A stretch of DNA of 64,000 bases from Paraburkholderia sp. FT54. Its GTDB lineage: Bacteria; Pseudomonadota; Gammaproteobacteria; Burkholderiales; Burkholderiaceae. Within the stretch, counting starts at the first letter, position 1. Every line of letters starts with the position of its first letter. The notes beneath the pieces were generated by a model that was not told where the DNA came from, ran no database searches, and was given only the letters and a program-made list of their open reading frames with translations. Below, piece after piece: positions 8,647 to 18,829 of this stretch. The stretch lies in NCBI RefSeq assembly GCF_031585635.1, contig NZ_CP134197.1, positions 682,001 through 746,000 of the forward strand. The letters run 5' to 3'. Both the position numbers and the translations under genes were made by a program.

Positions 8647-10683
8647 ATGCCGTTCAAATCGTCCGTTTCGAAGACGTGGTTTATCGCCGGCCGCTCATAC
8701 GGTAACTCGTCCGTCGTGACCGCCCTCCGGAAAATAAGCACGCTGATTGTCGGCAAGGCGCTCGATCCGCTCGCCCCCCGCACGCGCCAGGTCATCGCGA
8801 TCACGCCGCTGTTCGCGTTGATCGGCCTCGGCGCCGATGGACTGTCGTCAGCCTGCTATGGTCCCGAAGAGGCGTTTCTCGCACTCGGACAGCACACGCC
8901 ACTCGCTCTGTTTCTCGCATCGGCGACGGCAGCCACCGTCTTCATCATCTCGTTCGGCTACAGCCAGATCATCGAACTGTTCCCCGCCGGTGGCGGTGGT
9001 TATCGCGTCGCGACCGAACTGCTCGGCCCGCGCTGTGGCGTCGTGTCGGGTGCGGCGCTGCTGGTCGACTATGTGCTGACCGTCGCGACGTCCATCGCGA
9101 GCGGCGTCGAAGCCTTGTTCAGCCTGTTGCCGGCGACCGCGCAGGCGTTCAAGCTCGTCACGGAGCTAGGCCTGATCGTGTTGATGAGTTGCCTTAACTT
9201 GCGCGGCATGAAGCAATCGATCCTTGTGCTGCTGCCGGTTTTCCTTGGCTTCGTCGTGCTTCATGCGGCGCTGATCGTCTATGGCGTGGCAGTCCACGGC
9301 GCTCAACTGGCGGCGATTGCGCCGGCCGCCGTGGGCGAGGCGCGCGGCATGTCGCATCTATTCGGCCCGCTCGTGGTCGCGGCGTTGCTGATGCGTGCGT
9401 TCTCGCTGGGAGGCGGCACCTATACCGGCCTTGAAGCTGTGTCGAACAACGTCGGCATGATCGTCGAGCCGCGCGTGCGCAATGGCAAGTGGACCATGTT
9501 CTGCATGGCGGCGTCGCTCGCATTCACGGCGGGAGGCATCATCATGCTTTACATGCTTTGGCACGCCAGGCCGGTCGAGGGCAAAACGCTCAACGCCGTG
9601 GTATTCGGCAGCGTGATCGATCATCTCGGGATGGGGTCATCGCTTGCACGCCATGCACTGCTGGCTGCAGTGCTTGCGTTAGAGGCAGGGCTTCTGCTCG
9701 TCGGCGCGCAAGCGGGATTCCTCGACGGGCCAACGGTCCTGTCGAACATGGCAGCGGACTCTTGGATGCCGCGTTGTTTCCGCCACCTGTCGACGCGGCT
9801 GGTACGACGCAACGGCGTTGTCGTCATCGGCGTTGCGAATCTCGCGATCCTGTTATGGACGCACGGCGATGTGACCACGCTCGTGGTGCTGTACAGCATT
9901 AACGTCTTCCTGACGTTCAGCCTGTCGTTCCTCGGCCTGTGCATCTACCGGTGGAGTCGCCGCGACCACAGAGGCTGGTTACGGCCTTTTGCGCTGGCGG
10001 TGCTCGGTTTAACGACGACGGCCACAGTGCTAGCCGTGACGCTTGTCGAAAAGTTCACGGCAGGCGGCTGGCTGACCGTGCTGGTGACAGGCCTGGTTAT
10101 CGCGTTGTGTTTTCTCGTCAGGCGACACTACAGGGAAATCTCCACGCGACTGGAGAACGAAGACGCATTGTTTGCCGGCGCTGCGCCCAAGGTCGATGAC
10201 AACACAGCAACCAGACCGGACCCGTCCCGGTCAACCGCGATCGTGCTTGTCGACCGGCATCGCGGTACGAGCATGCATGCGTTGCTTTGCGTTGCGCGCA
10301 TGTTTCCGGGGAGGTTCGAAAACATGATCGTCCTGACAGTCGGCGAAGTGGACGCGCAATGCTGGGAGGACGCGAAGTGTATCGAGCATTTGCGCCAGGA
10401 GATGACGTCATCGCTTGCGTACTATATTGCCCAGAGCCGCTATCAGGGGTTTGCAGCCGATTTCCGGATCGCGTTTGTCACGCGTTCGATGAACGGACTG
10501 ATGCGGCTTACCGAGGCCACCATGGAAGAGTTCCCGAACAGTGTGTGTTTCGCCAGCGAGCTCGCCTTCAGGCGGGTCAACCTGTTGTCGGTATGGCTGC
10601 ACAATCGAACGCCAGCTGAAATCCAGAAGCGCCTGCGATCGCTAGGCAGGCGGATGGTGCTTCTGCCGATGAAGATCGGTTGA
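8647..10683 (+). CDS. APC superfamily permease, possibly KimA-like potassium importer
   Basis: The 678-residue membrane protein begins with LDPLAPRTRQVIAITPLFA and GLGADGLSSACYGPEEAF, which resembles the start of YdaO/KimA-type permeases, and has about 12 hydrophobic helices to roughly residue 495. The C-terminal 180 residues are soluble and contain STAIVLVDRHRGTSMHAL, fitting the cytoplasmic domain found in KimA relatives. KimA takes up potassium with protons. AGGA stands five bases before ATG 8647. An alternative is a general amino-acid APC permease, since the substrate residues were not checked. Confidence 0.7.
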   Translation: MPFKSSVSKTWFIAGRSYGNSSVVTALRKISTLIVGKALDPLAPRTRQVIAITPLFALIGLGADGLSSACYGPEEAFLALGQHTPLALFLASATAATVFIISFGYSQIIELFPAGGGGYRVATELLGPRCGVVSGAALLVDYVLTVATSIASGVEALFSLLPATAQAFKLVTELGLIVLMSCLNLRGMKQSILVLLPVFLGFVVLHAALIVYGVAVHGAQLAAIAPAAVGEARGMSHLFGPLVVAALLMRAFSLGGGTYTGLEAVSNNVGMIVEPRVRNGKWTMFCMAASLAFTAGGIIMLYMLWHARPVEGKTLNAVVFGSVIDHLGMGSSLARHALLAAVLALEAGLLLVGAQAGFLDGPTVLSNMAADSWMPRCFRHLSTRLVRRNGVVVIGVANLAILLWTHGDVTTLVVLYSINVFLTFSLSFLGLCIYRWSRRDHRGWLRPFALAVLGLTTTATVLAVTLVEKFTAGGWLTVLVTGLVIALCFLVRRHYREISTRLENEDALFAGAAPKVDDNTATRPDPSRSTAIVLVDRHRGTSMHALLCVARMFPGRFENMIVLTVGEVDAQCWEDAKCIEHLRQEMTSSLAYYIAQSRYQGFAADFRIAFVTRSMNGLMRLTEATMEEFPNSVCFASELAFRRVNLLSVWLHNRTPAEIQKRLRSLGRRMVLLPMKIG

Positions 10684-10739
10684 CGGGGGCGTTGACCCGC
10701 GTTCTGACTGGATTCACACGAGACGCTTGATATACGCGA

Positions 10740-11198
10740 TCAAATGTCACGCGTACGCGGGATGACAACTGCCTGGCCGTGCAATTTGCCTTGCGCGTCG
10801 AGAAGTTGCCACAGCGTTGCTTCCTCGATCATGAAGCGCCGGCCTGACTTGGTGACGCGCACGCCCTGGTAGCCCGCCTCATAGCCGAGCCGCTGTACGC
10901 GCGCGAGGAACTGCTGTCGCTCCTCGCGATTCGGGGCTTCAGCCGAGAGCCGGGATGGCAGCCGGATGATTTCATCCCAGCTATATTCAAAGCGGCGCTG
11001 CGCGGCCTTATTGCCATAAATAAAGAGCGGGTCGGGATCGGTGTTGTGTGCAAGTACTGCGAACGGTGCGCGTTCGTAGAGCCATTCGGTAGCTTCGACC
11101 ACGGGCATGGCTTGCGGCACCAGGGGGAGATCAAGCACCCGGGCGTAACTATCGCTAAGGAGCTGGTAGAAAGCTGGATTGCGATGGAGTGGGATCAT
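10740..11198 (-). CDS. MEKHLA domain protein (PAS-like)
   Basis: The 152-residue protein matches the layout of MEKHLA domain proteins, small PAS-related cytosolic proteins found in plants and bacteria. The segment AVLAHNTDPDPLFIYGNKAAQRRFEYSWDE is the typical core and RRFMIEEATLWQLLDAQGK the typical end. Biochemical function is not established for the bacterial members. It lies between the convergent end of the APC permease and the metR-like regulator, on the same strand as the latter, about 200 bases downstream of it. Confidence 0.82.
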   Translation of the reverse strand: MIPLHRNPAFYQLLSDSYARVLDLPLVPQAMPVVEATEWLYERAPFAVLAHNTDPDPLFIYGNKAAQRRFEYSWDEIIRLPSRLSAEAPNREERQQFLARVQRLGYEAGYQGVRVTKSGRRFMIEEATLWQLLDAQGKLHGQAVVIPRTRDI

Positions 11199-11394
11199 CT
11201 AAGGCATCTCTACGGAAATCGTGGGCTCTGTCCCAAGGAGAAGGCGTTCACGATACAGCATCTTCAGGCGAAGTTTCTTGCGTCCGGCCCGCGCGTCCAT
11301 GGCGTGTCATCCCCTTGCTAACTCGCGAGCATAGTCGACGCGCTGGACAAGGGCTATTACATAAACCTGTGTCATGGTGTCTGCTGTTGTTCGA

Positions 11395-12285
11395 TCAAGC
11401 CACTGCCGGCTTGCGAGCCAGGTCGACGAAGGCCTTGAGGTAGTCAATTTCGGTGTCGGTTTCGCGGGCGCCCAGGAAAATCTGTTTGGCGATGCCCTTT
11501 CGCCCCAGGCGTACCGGGACAACGTTCATCTTGTCCCCATACTCTTCCACCAGCCAGCGAGGCAGCGCCGAGACGCCCCTGCCGCTTTCCACCATCTGCA
11601 GCATGATATCGGTGGTCTCGATGACCTTGTGGCGCCGGGGCGTGACACCGGCGGGCATCAGAAACTGATTGTAGATGTCGAGCCTGTCGGTCTCGACCGG
11701 ATAAGTAATCAACACCTCCCGCGTCAACTGGTCCGGCTTGACATACTCAGCGTTGGCAAGCGGGTGCTCGCCGTTGACCACCAGTACCTGCTCGTAGTCG
11801 AACACGGGTTCGAAGCGCAGACCGGGCTTATAGAGTGGATCAGGCGTGACAAGCAAGTCGATCTCATAGCCGAACAACGCGCCAATGCCTCCAAACTGGA
11901 ATTTCTGCTTGACGTCGACATCGACGTCGGGCCAACGCGCGAGATAGGGCGACACCACCTTGAGCAGCCACTGGTAGCACGGATGACATTCCATACCGAT
12001 GCGAAGCGAGCCACGCTCGCCCTGCGCATACTGGCCAAGGCGTTCTTCGGCGAGCGCCAGTTGCGGCAGCACGCGGTTTGCAACGGCAAGCAGGTACTGA
12101 CCGGCCTGGGTCAATCGCAGGCTTCGCCCCTCGCGCAACCAGATGTCGGCACCCAGTTGCTGCTCCAGTTTCTTCATGGAATGGCTGAGCGCGGATTGCG
12201 TCACGCACAGAATTTCCGCGGCAGCGGTGAGCGAGCCGTGCTTGTCCACAGCCTGCACGATGGCCAGATGAGTTCTCTCAAGCAT
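11395..12285 (-). CDS. metR: MetR-like LysR family regulator of metE
   Basis: The 296-residue LysR regulator has an N-terminal winged HTH (about 1 to 60, LTAAAEILCVTQSALSHSMK) and a periplasmic-binding-like effector domain. It is divergent from metE with 110 bases between the starts, the classic arrangement of MetR, which activates metE when homocysteine is available. The effector domain carries ECHPCYQWL and YPVETDRLD, consistent with MetR. A near-palindrome ATTC-GTT-GAAT at 12310 to 12320 lies between the genes and may be part of its site. Confidence 0.88.
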   Translation of the reverse strand: MLERTHLAIVQAVDKHGSLTAAAEILCVTQSALSHSMKKLEQQLGADIWLREGRSLRLTQAGQYLLAVANRVLPQLALAEERLGQYAQGERGSLRIGMECHPCYQWLLKVVSPYLARWPDVDVDVKQKFQFGGIGALFGYEIDLLVTPDPLYKPGLRFEPVFDYEQVLVVNGEHPLANAEYVKPDQLTREVLITYPVETDRLDIYNQFLMPAGVTPRRHKVIETTDIMLQMVESGRGVSALPRWLVEEYGDKMNVVPVRLGRKGIAKQIFLGARETDTEIDYLKAFVDLARKPAVA

Positions 12286-12395
12286 GATGTCACATGAACA
12301 AAACTAATGATTCGTTGAATTAACACCATTTTACTTCATAAATAGCCTTCGCTACGATCCATGAATCCGCAACCTGACCGAATCAAGGCGACACG
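12286..12395. promoter_or_regulatory. metR-metE divergent promoter region
   Basis: The 110-base gap is clearly AT-richer than its surroundings. It holds the dyad ATTC-GTT-GAAT (12310 to 12320), a plausible LysR-type binding element. The textbook MetR site TGAA-N5-TTCA was looked for and not found in exact form. Riboswitch folds for SAM or cobalamin were not recognised, the gap being too short for a B12 riboswitch. Confidence 0.45.
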
Positions 12396-14687
12396 ATGGC
12401 AACGACACACAATCTGGGCTTCCCCCGCATCGGCGCGAAGCGCGAACTGAAATTCGCACTGGAGTCCTACTGGAAAGGCGAGTCCTCGCTCGATGAGCTG
12501 AAGGCGTTGGGCGCCCAGCTGCGCCAGCATCACTGGACGCACCAGGCAGACCTCGGTTTCGCAGCCGTAGGCGATTTCGCTTTCTACGACCAGGTGCTGG
12601 ACATGAGCTTCACCTTGGGCAACCTGCCGGAGCGCGTGCAGGGTTTTCACGGCGACCCGCTCGACAACTACTTCCGCGTCGCTCGCGGTCGCTCGGCCAG
12701 GGGCGCCGAAGACCATGGCGCGTGCTGCGGCGGTGTGGCCGCCGGTGAGATGACCAAATGGTTCGACACCAACTATCACTACATCGTCCCCGAATTCAGC
12801 ACCAGCACCGAATTCAAGCTGGATCCGTCGCGCCTGCTGGAACAACTGGCCGAGGCCAAGGCACAAGGCATCAAGGCCAAGCCGGTGATCGTCGGCCCGC
12901 TGACTTATCTGGCGCTCGGCAAAGCCAAGGACGACTCCGACAAGCTGGCCCTGCTGCCGCGCCTGCTGCCGGTCTACGCGGAGCTGCTGGCTACGCTCGC
13001 GGCGCAAGGCGTCGAATGGATTCAGATCGACGAGCCGATCCTCGTCACCGAACTATCCGCGCAATGGCAACAGGCGTGCGTCACCGCCTATCAGTCGCTT
13101 GCGAACAGCAAGGTGAAGCTGTTGCTGGCCACCTACTTCGGCCGGTTGCTCGACAATCTGCCGCTGGTTTGCAAACTGCCGGTGCAGGGCCTGCATCTGG
13201 ATGCCATCAATGCCCGCGCCGAAGTCGATGCGGTGATCGCTCAATTGCCCCAGGACCGTGTGCTGTCGCTCGGCGTGATCAACGGCCGCAATATCTGGAA
13301 GACCGACCTGGCGAGCGTGCTCGACTGGCTCGAGCCGGTCGCGAAGCAACTAGGCGAGCGTCTGTGGATTGCACCGTCCTGCTCGCTTCTGCATGTGCCG
13401 GTCGACCTCGGCAGCGAGCAGAAGCTGGATGCGGAAGTCCGTTCGTGGCTCGCCTTCGCACTGCAGAAACTGGGTGAACTGAAGCTGCTGGCCACCGCGT
13501 TGAACGAGGGCCGTGACGCCGTCAAGGCTGAGCTGGCCGCCAATGCGGCCGACATCGCCGCTCGCCGTGCTTCGCCGCGCGTGAACAACCCGGCAGTCAA
13601 GGCCGCTCTCGCGAAGATCGATCCGGCATTGGGTCAGCGCAAGCACGCTTATTCGGCGCGCGCCGACAAGCAGGCCGAGTTGTTGAAGCTGCCGCCCTAC
13701 CCGACCACGACCATCGGCTCCTTCCCGCAGACCGGCGAGATCCGCCAGGCGCGCAGCCAGTTCAAGAACGGCGCACTGGACGAAGCTGGTTACAGGAGCG
13801 CGATGCGCGCCGAGATCGAACGCAGCGTGCGCGAGCAGGAAGCGCTGGGGCTGGACGTGCTCGTGCACGGCGAAGCCGAGCGCAACGACATGGTCGAATA
13901 CTTCGGCGAACAACTCGACGGCTATGCGTTCAGCCAGTTTGGCTGGGTGCAGTCGTATGGCTCGCGTTGCGTGAAGCCGCCTATCCTGTTCGGCGACATC
14001 AGTCGGCCGAAGGCCATGACCGTCGAATGGATCACATACGCCCAGTCGCTCACCAGCAAGCCCATGAAAGGCATGCTCACCGGCCCGGTTACGATTCTGA
14101 ACTGGTCCTTCGTGCGCGACGACCAGCCGCGTTCGGTCTCGTGCCACCAGCTTGCACTGGCGATCCGCGAAGAAGTGCTCGACCTCGAAAAAGCCGGCGT
14201 GCGCGTGATCCAGATCGACGAGGCCGCATTGCGCGAAGGCCTGCCGCTGCGCAAGTCGCAGTGGAAGGATTACCTCGACTGGGCCGTGGAGTCTTTCCGC
14301 ATCGCGGCGAACGGCGTGGAAGACGAGACGCAGATCCACACGCATATGTGCTACTCGGAGTTCAACGACATCATCGCGTCGATCGCCGACATGGACGCCG
14401 ACGTCATCACCATCGAGACCTCGCGCTCGGATATGGAGTTGCTGGATGCCTTCGACAACTTCAACTATCCGAACGAAATCGGACCGGGTGTGTACGACAT
14501 CCACTCGCCGAACATTCCGACTCAGGAGCACATCGTGCCACTGATGAAAAAGGCTGCCGGGCGCATCCCCGCGCAGCGCCTGTGGGTGAATCCGGATTGC
14601 GGTCTGAAGACGCGTCAGTGGGAAGAGGTGATTCCGGCGCTGACCAACATGGTGGCGGCTGCGAAAAAGCTGCGCGCTTCTGCGTAA
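12396..14687 (+). CDS. metE: cobalamin-independent methionine synthase
   Basis: The 763-residue enzyme transfers a methyl group from methyltetrahydrofolate (polyglutamate) to homocysteine. The two-barrel structure is visible: the N-terminal half has [18 protein letters not shown] and [17 protein letters not shown], and the C-terminal half begins with [14 protein letters not shown]. The zinc-binding residues are present, His and Cys in [10 protein letters not shown] (codons near 14342 to 14350) and the last Cys in NPDCGLKTR (near 14598). Length is normal. It depends on the divergent metR-like gene for control. The enzyme is slow and oxidation-sensitive, used when B12 is scarce. Confidence 0.97.
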   Translation: MATTHNLGFPRIGAKRELKFALESYWKGESSLDELKALGAQLRQHHWTHQADLGFAAVGDFAFYDQVLDMSFTLGNLPERVQGFHGDPLDNYFRVARGRSARGAEDHGACCGGVAAGEMTKWFDTNYHYIVPEFSTSTEFKLDPSRLLEQLAEAKAQGIKAKPVIVGPLTYLALGKAKDDSDKLALLPRLLPVYAELLATLAAQGVEWIQIDEPILVTELSAQWQQACVTAYQSLANSKVKLLLATYFGRLLDNLPLVCKLPVQGLHLDAINARAEVDAVIAQLPQDRVLSLGVINGRNIWKTDLASVLDWLEPVAKQLGERLWIAPSCSLLHVPVDLGSEQKLDAEVRSWLAFALQKLGELKLLATALNEGRDAVKAELAANAADIAARRASPRVNNPAVKAALAKIDPALGQRKHAYSARADKQAELLKLPPYPTTTIGSFPQTGEIRQARSQFKNGALDEAGYRSAMRAEIERSVREQEALGLDVLVHGEAERNDMVEYFGEQLDGYAFSQFGWVQSYGSRCVKPPILFGDISRPKAMTVEWITYAQSLTSKPMKGMLTGPVTILNWSFVRDDQPRSVSCHQLALAIREEVLDLEKAGVRVIQIDEAALREGLPLRKSQWKDYLDWAVESFRIAANGVEDETQIHTHMCYSEFNDIIASIADMDADVITIETSRSDMELLDAFDNFNYPNEIGPGVYDIHSPNIPTQEHIVPLMKKAAGRIPAQRLWVNPDCGLKTRQWEEVIPALTNMVAAAKKLRASA

Positions 14688-14986
14688 GCCACTCGCGCGG
14701 TCTTGCACGGCGCGTTTGCCTGGCGCGCCGGTTCAAACCTTAGTCGTTCGAAGCACCGGGCGTTTGCATGAACAAAAGCATGTGTAGAAGCGCGGGACGC
14801 AGCATGTCAAAGTGCGATCGATGATTGCCCTCGCATCGCATCGCAGATCGAAGAGAACGGGCACGTCCGCATCGGCGCTCCGAATACCAACGGAGGCGCG
14901 ACCGCGCTTGCTCTCGTCAATGGCTGCCAATTCTGCGCCTGATTTCTGCCGCTCGATGCAGCTATCGGCACAAAGCGGGGCGGCTA

Positions 14987-16648
14987 TCATGCCGGACCTG
15001 GCTGGCCAAATCCCCGCTGATCGGGTGTGAAAATAGTAACGGGGGGCGGCCGGAAGTCGGCGGCACGTCCCGCCGACGCCGCATACCCTGTTGCGAATTC
15101 CGTGGCCGAACCCGGCCTCGCGAACAGAAAGCCTTGCGCCAGCGTGACGCCGATCTCCTTCAGAATGCCTTGCTGTGCCCGATCCTCCACGCCCTCGGCA
15201 ATCACCAATGCCCCGACTTGCGCCGCGAGGAACGTGATGGCCTCCACCAGCGCGTAATCGTCGCCGTCTACGTTCTGGACGAATTGCCGGTCGATCTTGA
15301 TGTAGTCGAAGTGAAATCGCTGCAGCAGGACAAGGTTGCTGTTCTCCGTGCCGAAATCATCGACGGCAAACTTGACACCTTGGCGCCGCAGTGCGGCGAG
15401 GCTGTCTTTCACGCCGTCAATGCCCGCAAGCAGGCCGCGTTCGGTGATTTCGAGGACAACCCGCAGTCTGGTCCGACTGGCAGCGAGGATGTCGTTCAGA
15501 TCGCCGGGAAAGCCGCTCAGGCCTGCATGGAACGCGGCGAGATTGACGGTGAGGCTGAACCCGTCTGGAAGATCCATGGCACCCAGTTCCATGAGCGCCT
15601 GCCGGAGGACGAATTGCGTCAGGTCCGCGATCAACGGGCTGCGTTCCACTTCGCCGATGAAATGGCCCGGCATCACCAGGCCCCAGCGAGGGTGCTGCCA
15701 GCGCACCAGCGCCTCGGCACCGACCCACTGCCCGGTCGCCATGTCGACGATAGGCTGATAGAAGACAACGAATTCACCGCGTGCGAGACCTCGACGGACC
15801 TGACGGATCAGACGCCGCCGTGGCGTGTTGCGCATCAGATAACCGGCGGCGATCGCCCAACCGAGCAACAGTCCGATCAGCAGAGCGACGCCTTCAACAC
15901 CGATCAGGTCTTGCAGCCGCCATGCGGGGCTGTCCTTTACCGACAAGGAGAAAATCGCATGGGGAGCGACGTAACTCGCCCAGTCTTTGCCAGGCGAGAA
16001 AGACGTCACAAAACGCCCATCGCTGGTGAGCGCGCTGCCATCGGAGCCGGTGACAGCCGCGGGGAGCGCGTTAGCCGCCTGTACGCTCGCAAGGACGTCT
16101 TCGACGTAAGCGCCTGGAACGACGAGGCCGATACCGCTCTGTCTGGACAGGCGCTCGTATACCACCATCGCCCGCCACTGCGGACGAAGCGGCGTACCGC
16201 CATGCATCACGATTCGGGTCGCGGCGCCCGGGGACATCAGGTACGCCTGCAACGGGATGTCGCGATCCCCCAATAAGGTCGAGCAGTAGATGCGACCGCC
16301 CTTGACGAAAAACGCACTGCGAACATACTGGGCAAGTCTGTCGTCCACGGTCAGGCTGGCATCGATGCTCGCGCAGCGCTGCCCCGCGAACCGTGCGAGG
16401 TGGTGTCCGTCGGTCTCAACCGCAGCGATGATGTTCCCCACCGACAGCCCGATGTTTTTCGCGAGGTCCACTTCGCGCTGCCGCGTCTGCCTGATGGCGA
16501 CGTGATAGCCAACCGCGAGCGACGCCGTCAGGACCGCGCAGAAGATGCCGGCGGCCGACAACCGCACTCTCCACGACTGGGTGACCATATCATTGGTACG
16601 GGGAAATATGGTGGTAGCGAGTCTGGTGATCACGGTCGTGGCGAACAT
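14987..16648 (-). CDS. CSS-motif EAL phosphodiesterase for c-di-GMP
   Basis: The 553-residue membrane protein has a transmembrane helix near residue 30, a periplasmic part holding CAS and CST cysteines (in GQRCASID and IYCSTLLGD), a second helix near 275 and a cytoplasmic EAL domain. That is the layout of CSS-domain phosphodiesterases whose periplasmic cysteines form a redox-sensitive disulfide. The EAL domain appears active: AEALVRW, ITERGLL, VDDFGTENS, YIKIDRQFV and IAEGVED are all there. It lies 60 bases downstream of the diguanylate cyclase on the same strand, so synthesis and breakdown of c-di-GMP are probably co-transcribed. The exact start is uncertain. Confidence 0.92.
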   Translation of the reverse strand: MFATTVITRLATTIFPRTNDMVTQSWRVRLSAAGIFCAVLTASLAVGYHVAIRQTRQREVDLAKNIGLSVGNIIAAVETDGHHLARFAGQRCASIDASLTVDDRLAQYVRSAFFVKGGRIYCSTLLGDRDIPLQAYLMSPGAATRIVMHGGTPLRPQWRAMVVYERLSRQSGIGLVVPGAYVEDVLASVQAANALPAAVTGSDGSALTSDGRFVTSFSPGKDWASYVAPHAIFSLSVKDSPAWRLQDLIGVEGVALLIGLLLGWAIAAGYLMRNTPRRRLIRQVRRGLARGEFVVFYQPIVDMATGQWVGAEALVRWQHPRWGLVMPGHFIGEVERSPLIADLTQFVLRQALMELGAMDLPDGFSLTVNLAAFHAGLSGFPGDLNDILAASRTRLRVVLEITERGLLAGIDGVKDSLAALRRQGVKFAVDDFGTENSNLVLLQRFHFDYIKIDRQFVQNVDGDDYALVEAITFLAAQVGALVIAEGVEDRAQQGILKEIGVTLAQGFLFARPGSATEFATGYAASAGRAADFRPPPVTIFTPDQRGFGQPGPA

Positions 16649-16708
16649 CCAAAGGTGGTCGAAATTCGATTGGCCGCTTCGCGAACGCGTATGCGAAGCG
16701 GCGTCGCA

Positions 16709-18592
16709 TCATGAGGCAGCCTGATCTGCAAAACCGATTTCAGAGGGGCAGGTCCGGTTCCTCCCTTGCTGTTTGGCGGTATAGAGCGCCCGGTCTGCTG
16801 CCGCGACGAGGCCGCTCCCGTCGCCGCCATCGCCCGGTCGTTGCGCGGCCACGCCAGCACTGATCGTCACGATGCGGGTACGGGAAGCCGGATGTGGAAG
16901 CCGCAGGTTTTCGACAGTTGCCCGGATGCGCTCGGCAACCCTCAGCGCGCCCTGCTGATCGGCGTCTCGCAAGATCAACGCGAACTCTTCGCCGCCATAC
17001 CGCGCCACCACGTCTGTCGGGTGCCTGGCCGCAGAGGCAATCGCTTGTGCGATCGTACGCAAGCACTCGTCGCCACCCGGGTGCCCGTAGTGGTCGTTAT
17101 AGTCCTTGAATGCGTCGATATCGATCATGATCACGGCCATATGGCTCGGGCTGACGGCCCGTGCTTCCTTTCGCCATTGGCGTTCGAGTTCATGATCAAA
17201 ATGTCGCCGGTTGAACACGCCGGTCAAGCCGTCGCGGAAAACGAGCGCCTGCAGCTCCCTTCGTTCAACTGCGAGGCGTTGCTCCACGACTTTGCTTTCC
17301 GTAATGTCGCGAACTGTAGCCATAAGTGCCTCAGGCTTGCCGGAGAACGGGTCGATGATCAGCCGCAGACTCGTTTTCATCCACAGGACCTGATCGTCCG
17401 GTCGCCGAAAGCGACTGTCCTGGGAGGCCTCTGTCACCCCTCCTGTCAGGCTCGCAATGGCCGTGGCCAGTGCAGCATGGTCGTCCAGCAGGACGAGTTC
17501 CGGGTAGTACACGCCGAGGAGGTCGCGAGGGGCATAGCCCAGCACCGGGGTAACCCTTGGCGAAACGTAGGTAAGCCTGCCGTCGAGCCGCATGCTCACG
17601 ACAATGTCAGTAGCGTTTTCCGCAAGTACCTGGTATCGTCGCTCGCCGTCGCGTAGCCGGGCGATGAGGCGATTGCGCTGTGCCTGAGAAGCGCTGATGG
17701 GCAACGCTATAGCCAGCGCCGCCATGTAATAAAGCTGCAGGCCGAAGATGCGCCCCTGTGTGCTCCCGAAAGGCTCGATCCAGAATGGGCCCAGGCCGTG
17801 CATCGTGAACCACATCGCAATCGCCAGGCACAGCAGGAGACCAAGCAGCACGGCAGCAAGTTCTGCCTGAAATGCCAGTAACGCGATTGGTGGAAGGGCC
17901 CAGTAGAGCAGGTGAAACTGGTTCTGCCCGAATACCCCCGTCGTGACGACGCAAACCAGCAGCAACAGAACGCCGTTCTTCCCGCGCTGGTCCGTGCGTG
18001 AGAGCTTTGCAAGCTCGCCGCTCCAGAAGGCCACGGCGGTCGGCGTGAAGATCGCGCAACCCAGAGCATGCGAGACGAACCAGGTGGTCGTGGTCGGTAA
18101 CCGGGAGCCAGCATCCTGCTCACCCAACAAAGTCACCGCAACGAGCCCGGACGCGATGGTTGAAAACAGTACGCAGCCGACCAGAAACCTCATGAGCGGC
18201 TTCGGGCGGATCAGTTCGGCAGCCGTTGAGATATGCGGAGCGAACCCCGCTGCACTCACGACGCCGACAAAGTCGGCGAACGAATAGGATAGCGACACCC
18301 CCAGACTGCTGCCGACAAAAAGCCTGGTCGCGAAATTGCCGAGTACCCCAGCGGCGAGCACTCCGTATCGTTGCTGGGGCCGCGCAACCATCATCTGTGC
18401 AAGCAGGACAGCTTCGACCAGCCAGATCGGCGAGATTTCGTCGTCCATGGTCTTGAGTGCCAGGCTGACCATGCATGCGAGCGACGTCGCCACCGAGGCT
18501 AGCAGCATTGACCGGAGATTGTGGATCCACCGAGGCGATGCGACGTTCATGGACGCGTTTCCGGGGATTTCTTTGTATGAATTGAAATGCAT
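16709..18592 (-). CDS. MASE1-PAS-GGDEF diguanylate cyclase
   Basis: The 627-residue protein starts at ATG 18592, which has GGAGG seven bases upstream. It has an N-terminal MASE1-like sensor with about eight hydrophobic helices (to about residue 305), a PAS domain (about 320 to 440, with YVSPRVTPVLGY) and a GGDEF domain whose active site reads RYGGEEFALIL. This variant is a normal active form. An allosteric RxxD site before the active site was not clearly seen. The gene directly precedes the EAL phosphodiesterase; a chemoreceptor lies upstream on the same strand. Confidence 0.93.
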   Translation of the reverse strand: MHFNSYKEIPGNASMNVASPRWIHNLRSMLLASVATSLACMVSLALKTMDDEISPIWLVEAVLLAQMMVARPQQRYGVLAAGVLGNFATRLFVGSSLGVSLSYSFADFVGVVSAAGFAPHISTAAELIRPKPLMRFLVGCVLFSTIASGLVAVTLLGEQDAGSRLPTTTTWFVSHALGCAIFTPTAVAFWSGELAKLSRTDQRGKNGVLLLLVCVVTTGVFGQNQFHLLYWALPPIALLAFQAELAAVLLGLLLCLAIAMWFTMHGLGPFWIEPFGSTQGRIFGLQLYYMAALAIALPISASQAQRNRLIARLRDGERRYQVLAENATDIVVSMRLDGRLTYVSPRVTPVLGYAPRDLLGVYYPELVLLDDHAALATAIASLTGGVTEASQDSRFRRPDDQVLWMKTSLRLIIDPFSGKPEALMATVRDITESKVVEQRLAVERRELQALVFRDGLTGVFNRRHFDHELERQWRKEARAVSPSHMAVIMIDIDAFKDYNDHYGHPGGDECLRTIAQAIASAARHPTDVVARYGGEEFALILRDADQQGALRVAERIRATVENLRLPHPASRTRIVTISAGVAAQRPGDGGDGSGLVAAADRALYTAKQQGRNRTCPSEIGFADQAAS

Positions 18593-18829
18593 GTCTCGAC
18601 CCTCAACCTCCGTCCTCCGCACCCCATTGAGGGATCGGCGAAATGCGCTCTCGTTGTAGCGACCTCAGGCAATGGCTCAGTACCTATCGCCCGTTTTCAT
18701 ACACGCTGGTATTGCATCGGCAATCCGATGAGCCCTGTTCGCCGAAGTTTTGTACGTTGAGCGCCAAACCTTCAGTGCCGAGCCGGGCTCACGGCTCTGC
18801 CGGTCAATCACCTGTGAGACGGACGCGCT

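Noticed and set aside
12286..12395. Exact MetR box TGAA-N5-TTCA
   Set aside because: The TGAA and TTCA words in the region are not spaced by five bases. Only a looser ATTC-GTT-GAAT dyad remains.
13350..14708. 452-codon minus-strand open frame
   Set aside because: It is antisense to metE, has no domain and is rich in His and Arg as expected for the complement of GC-rich coding DNA.
14825..16276. 483-codon plus-strand open frame
   Set aside because: It lies opposite the EAL phosphodiesterase and shows no family motif.
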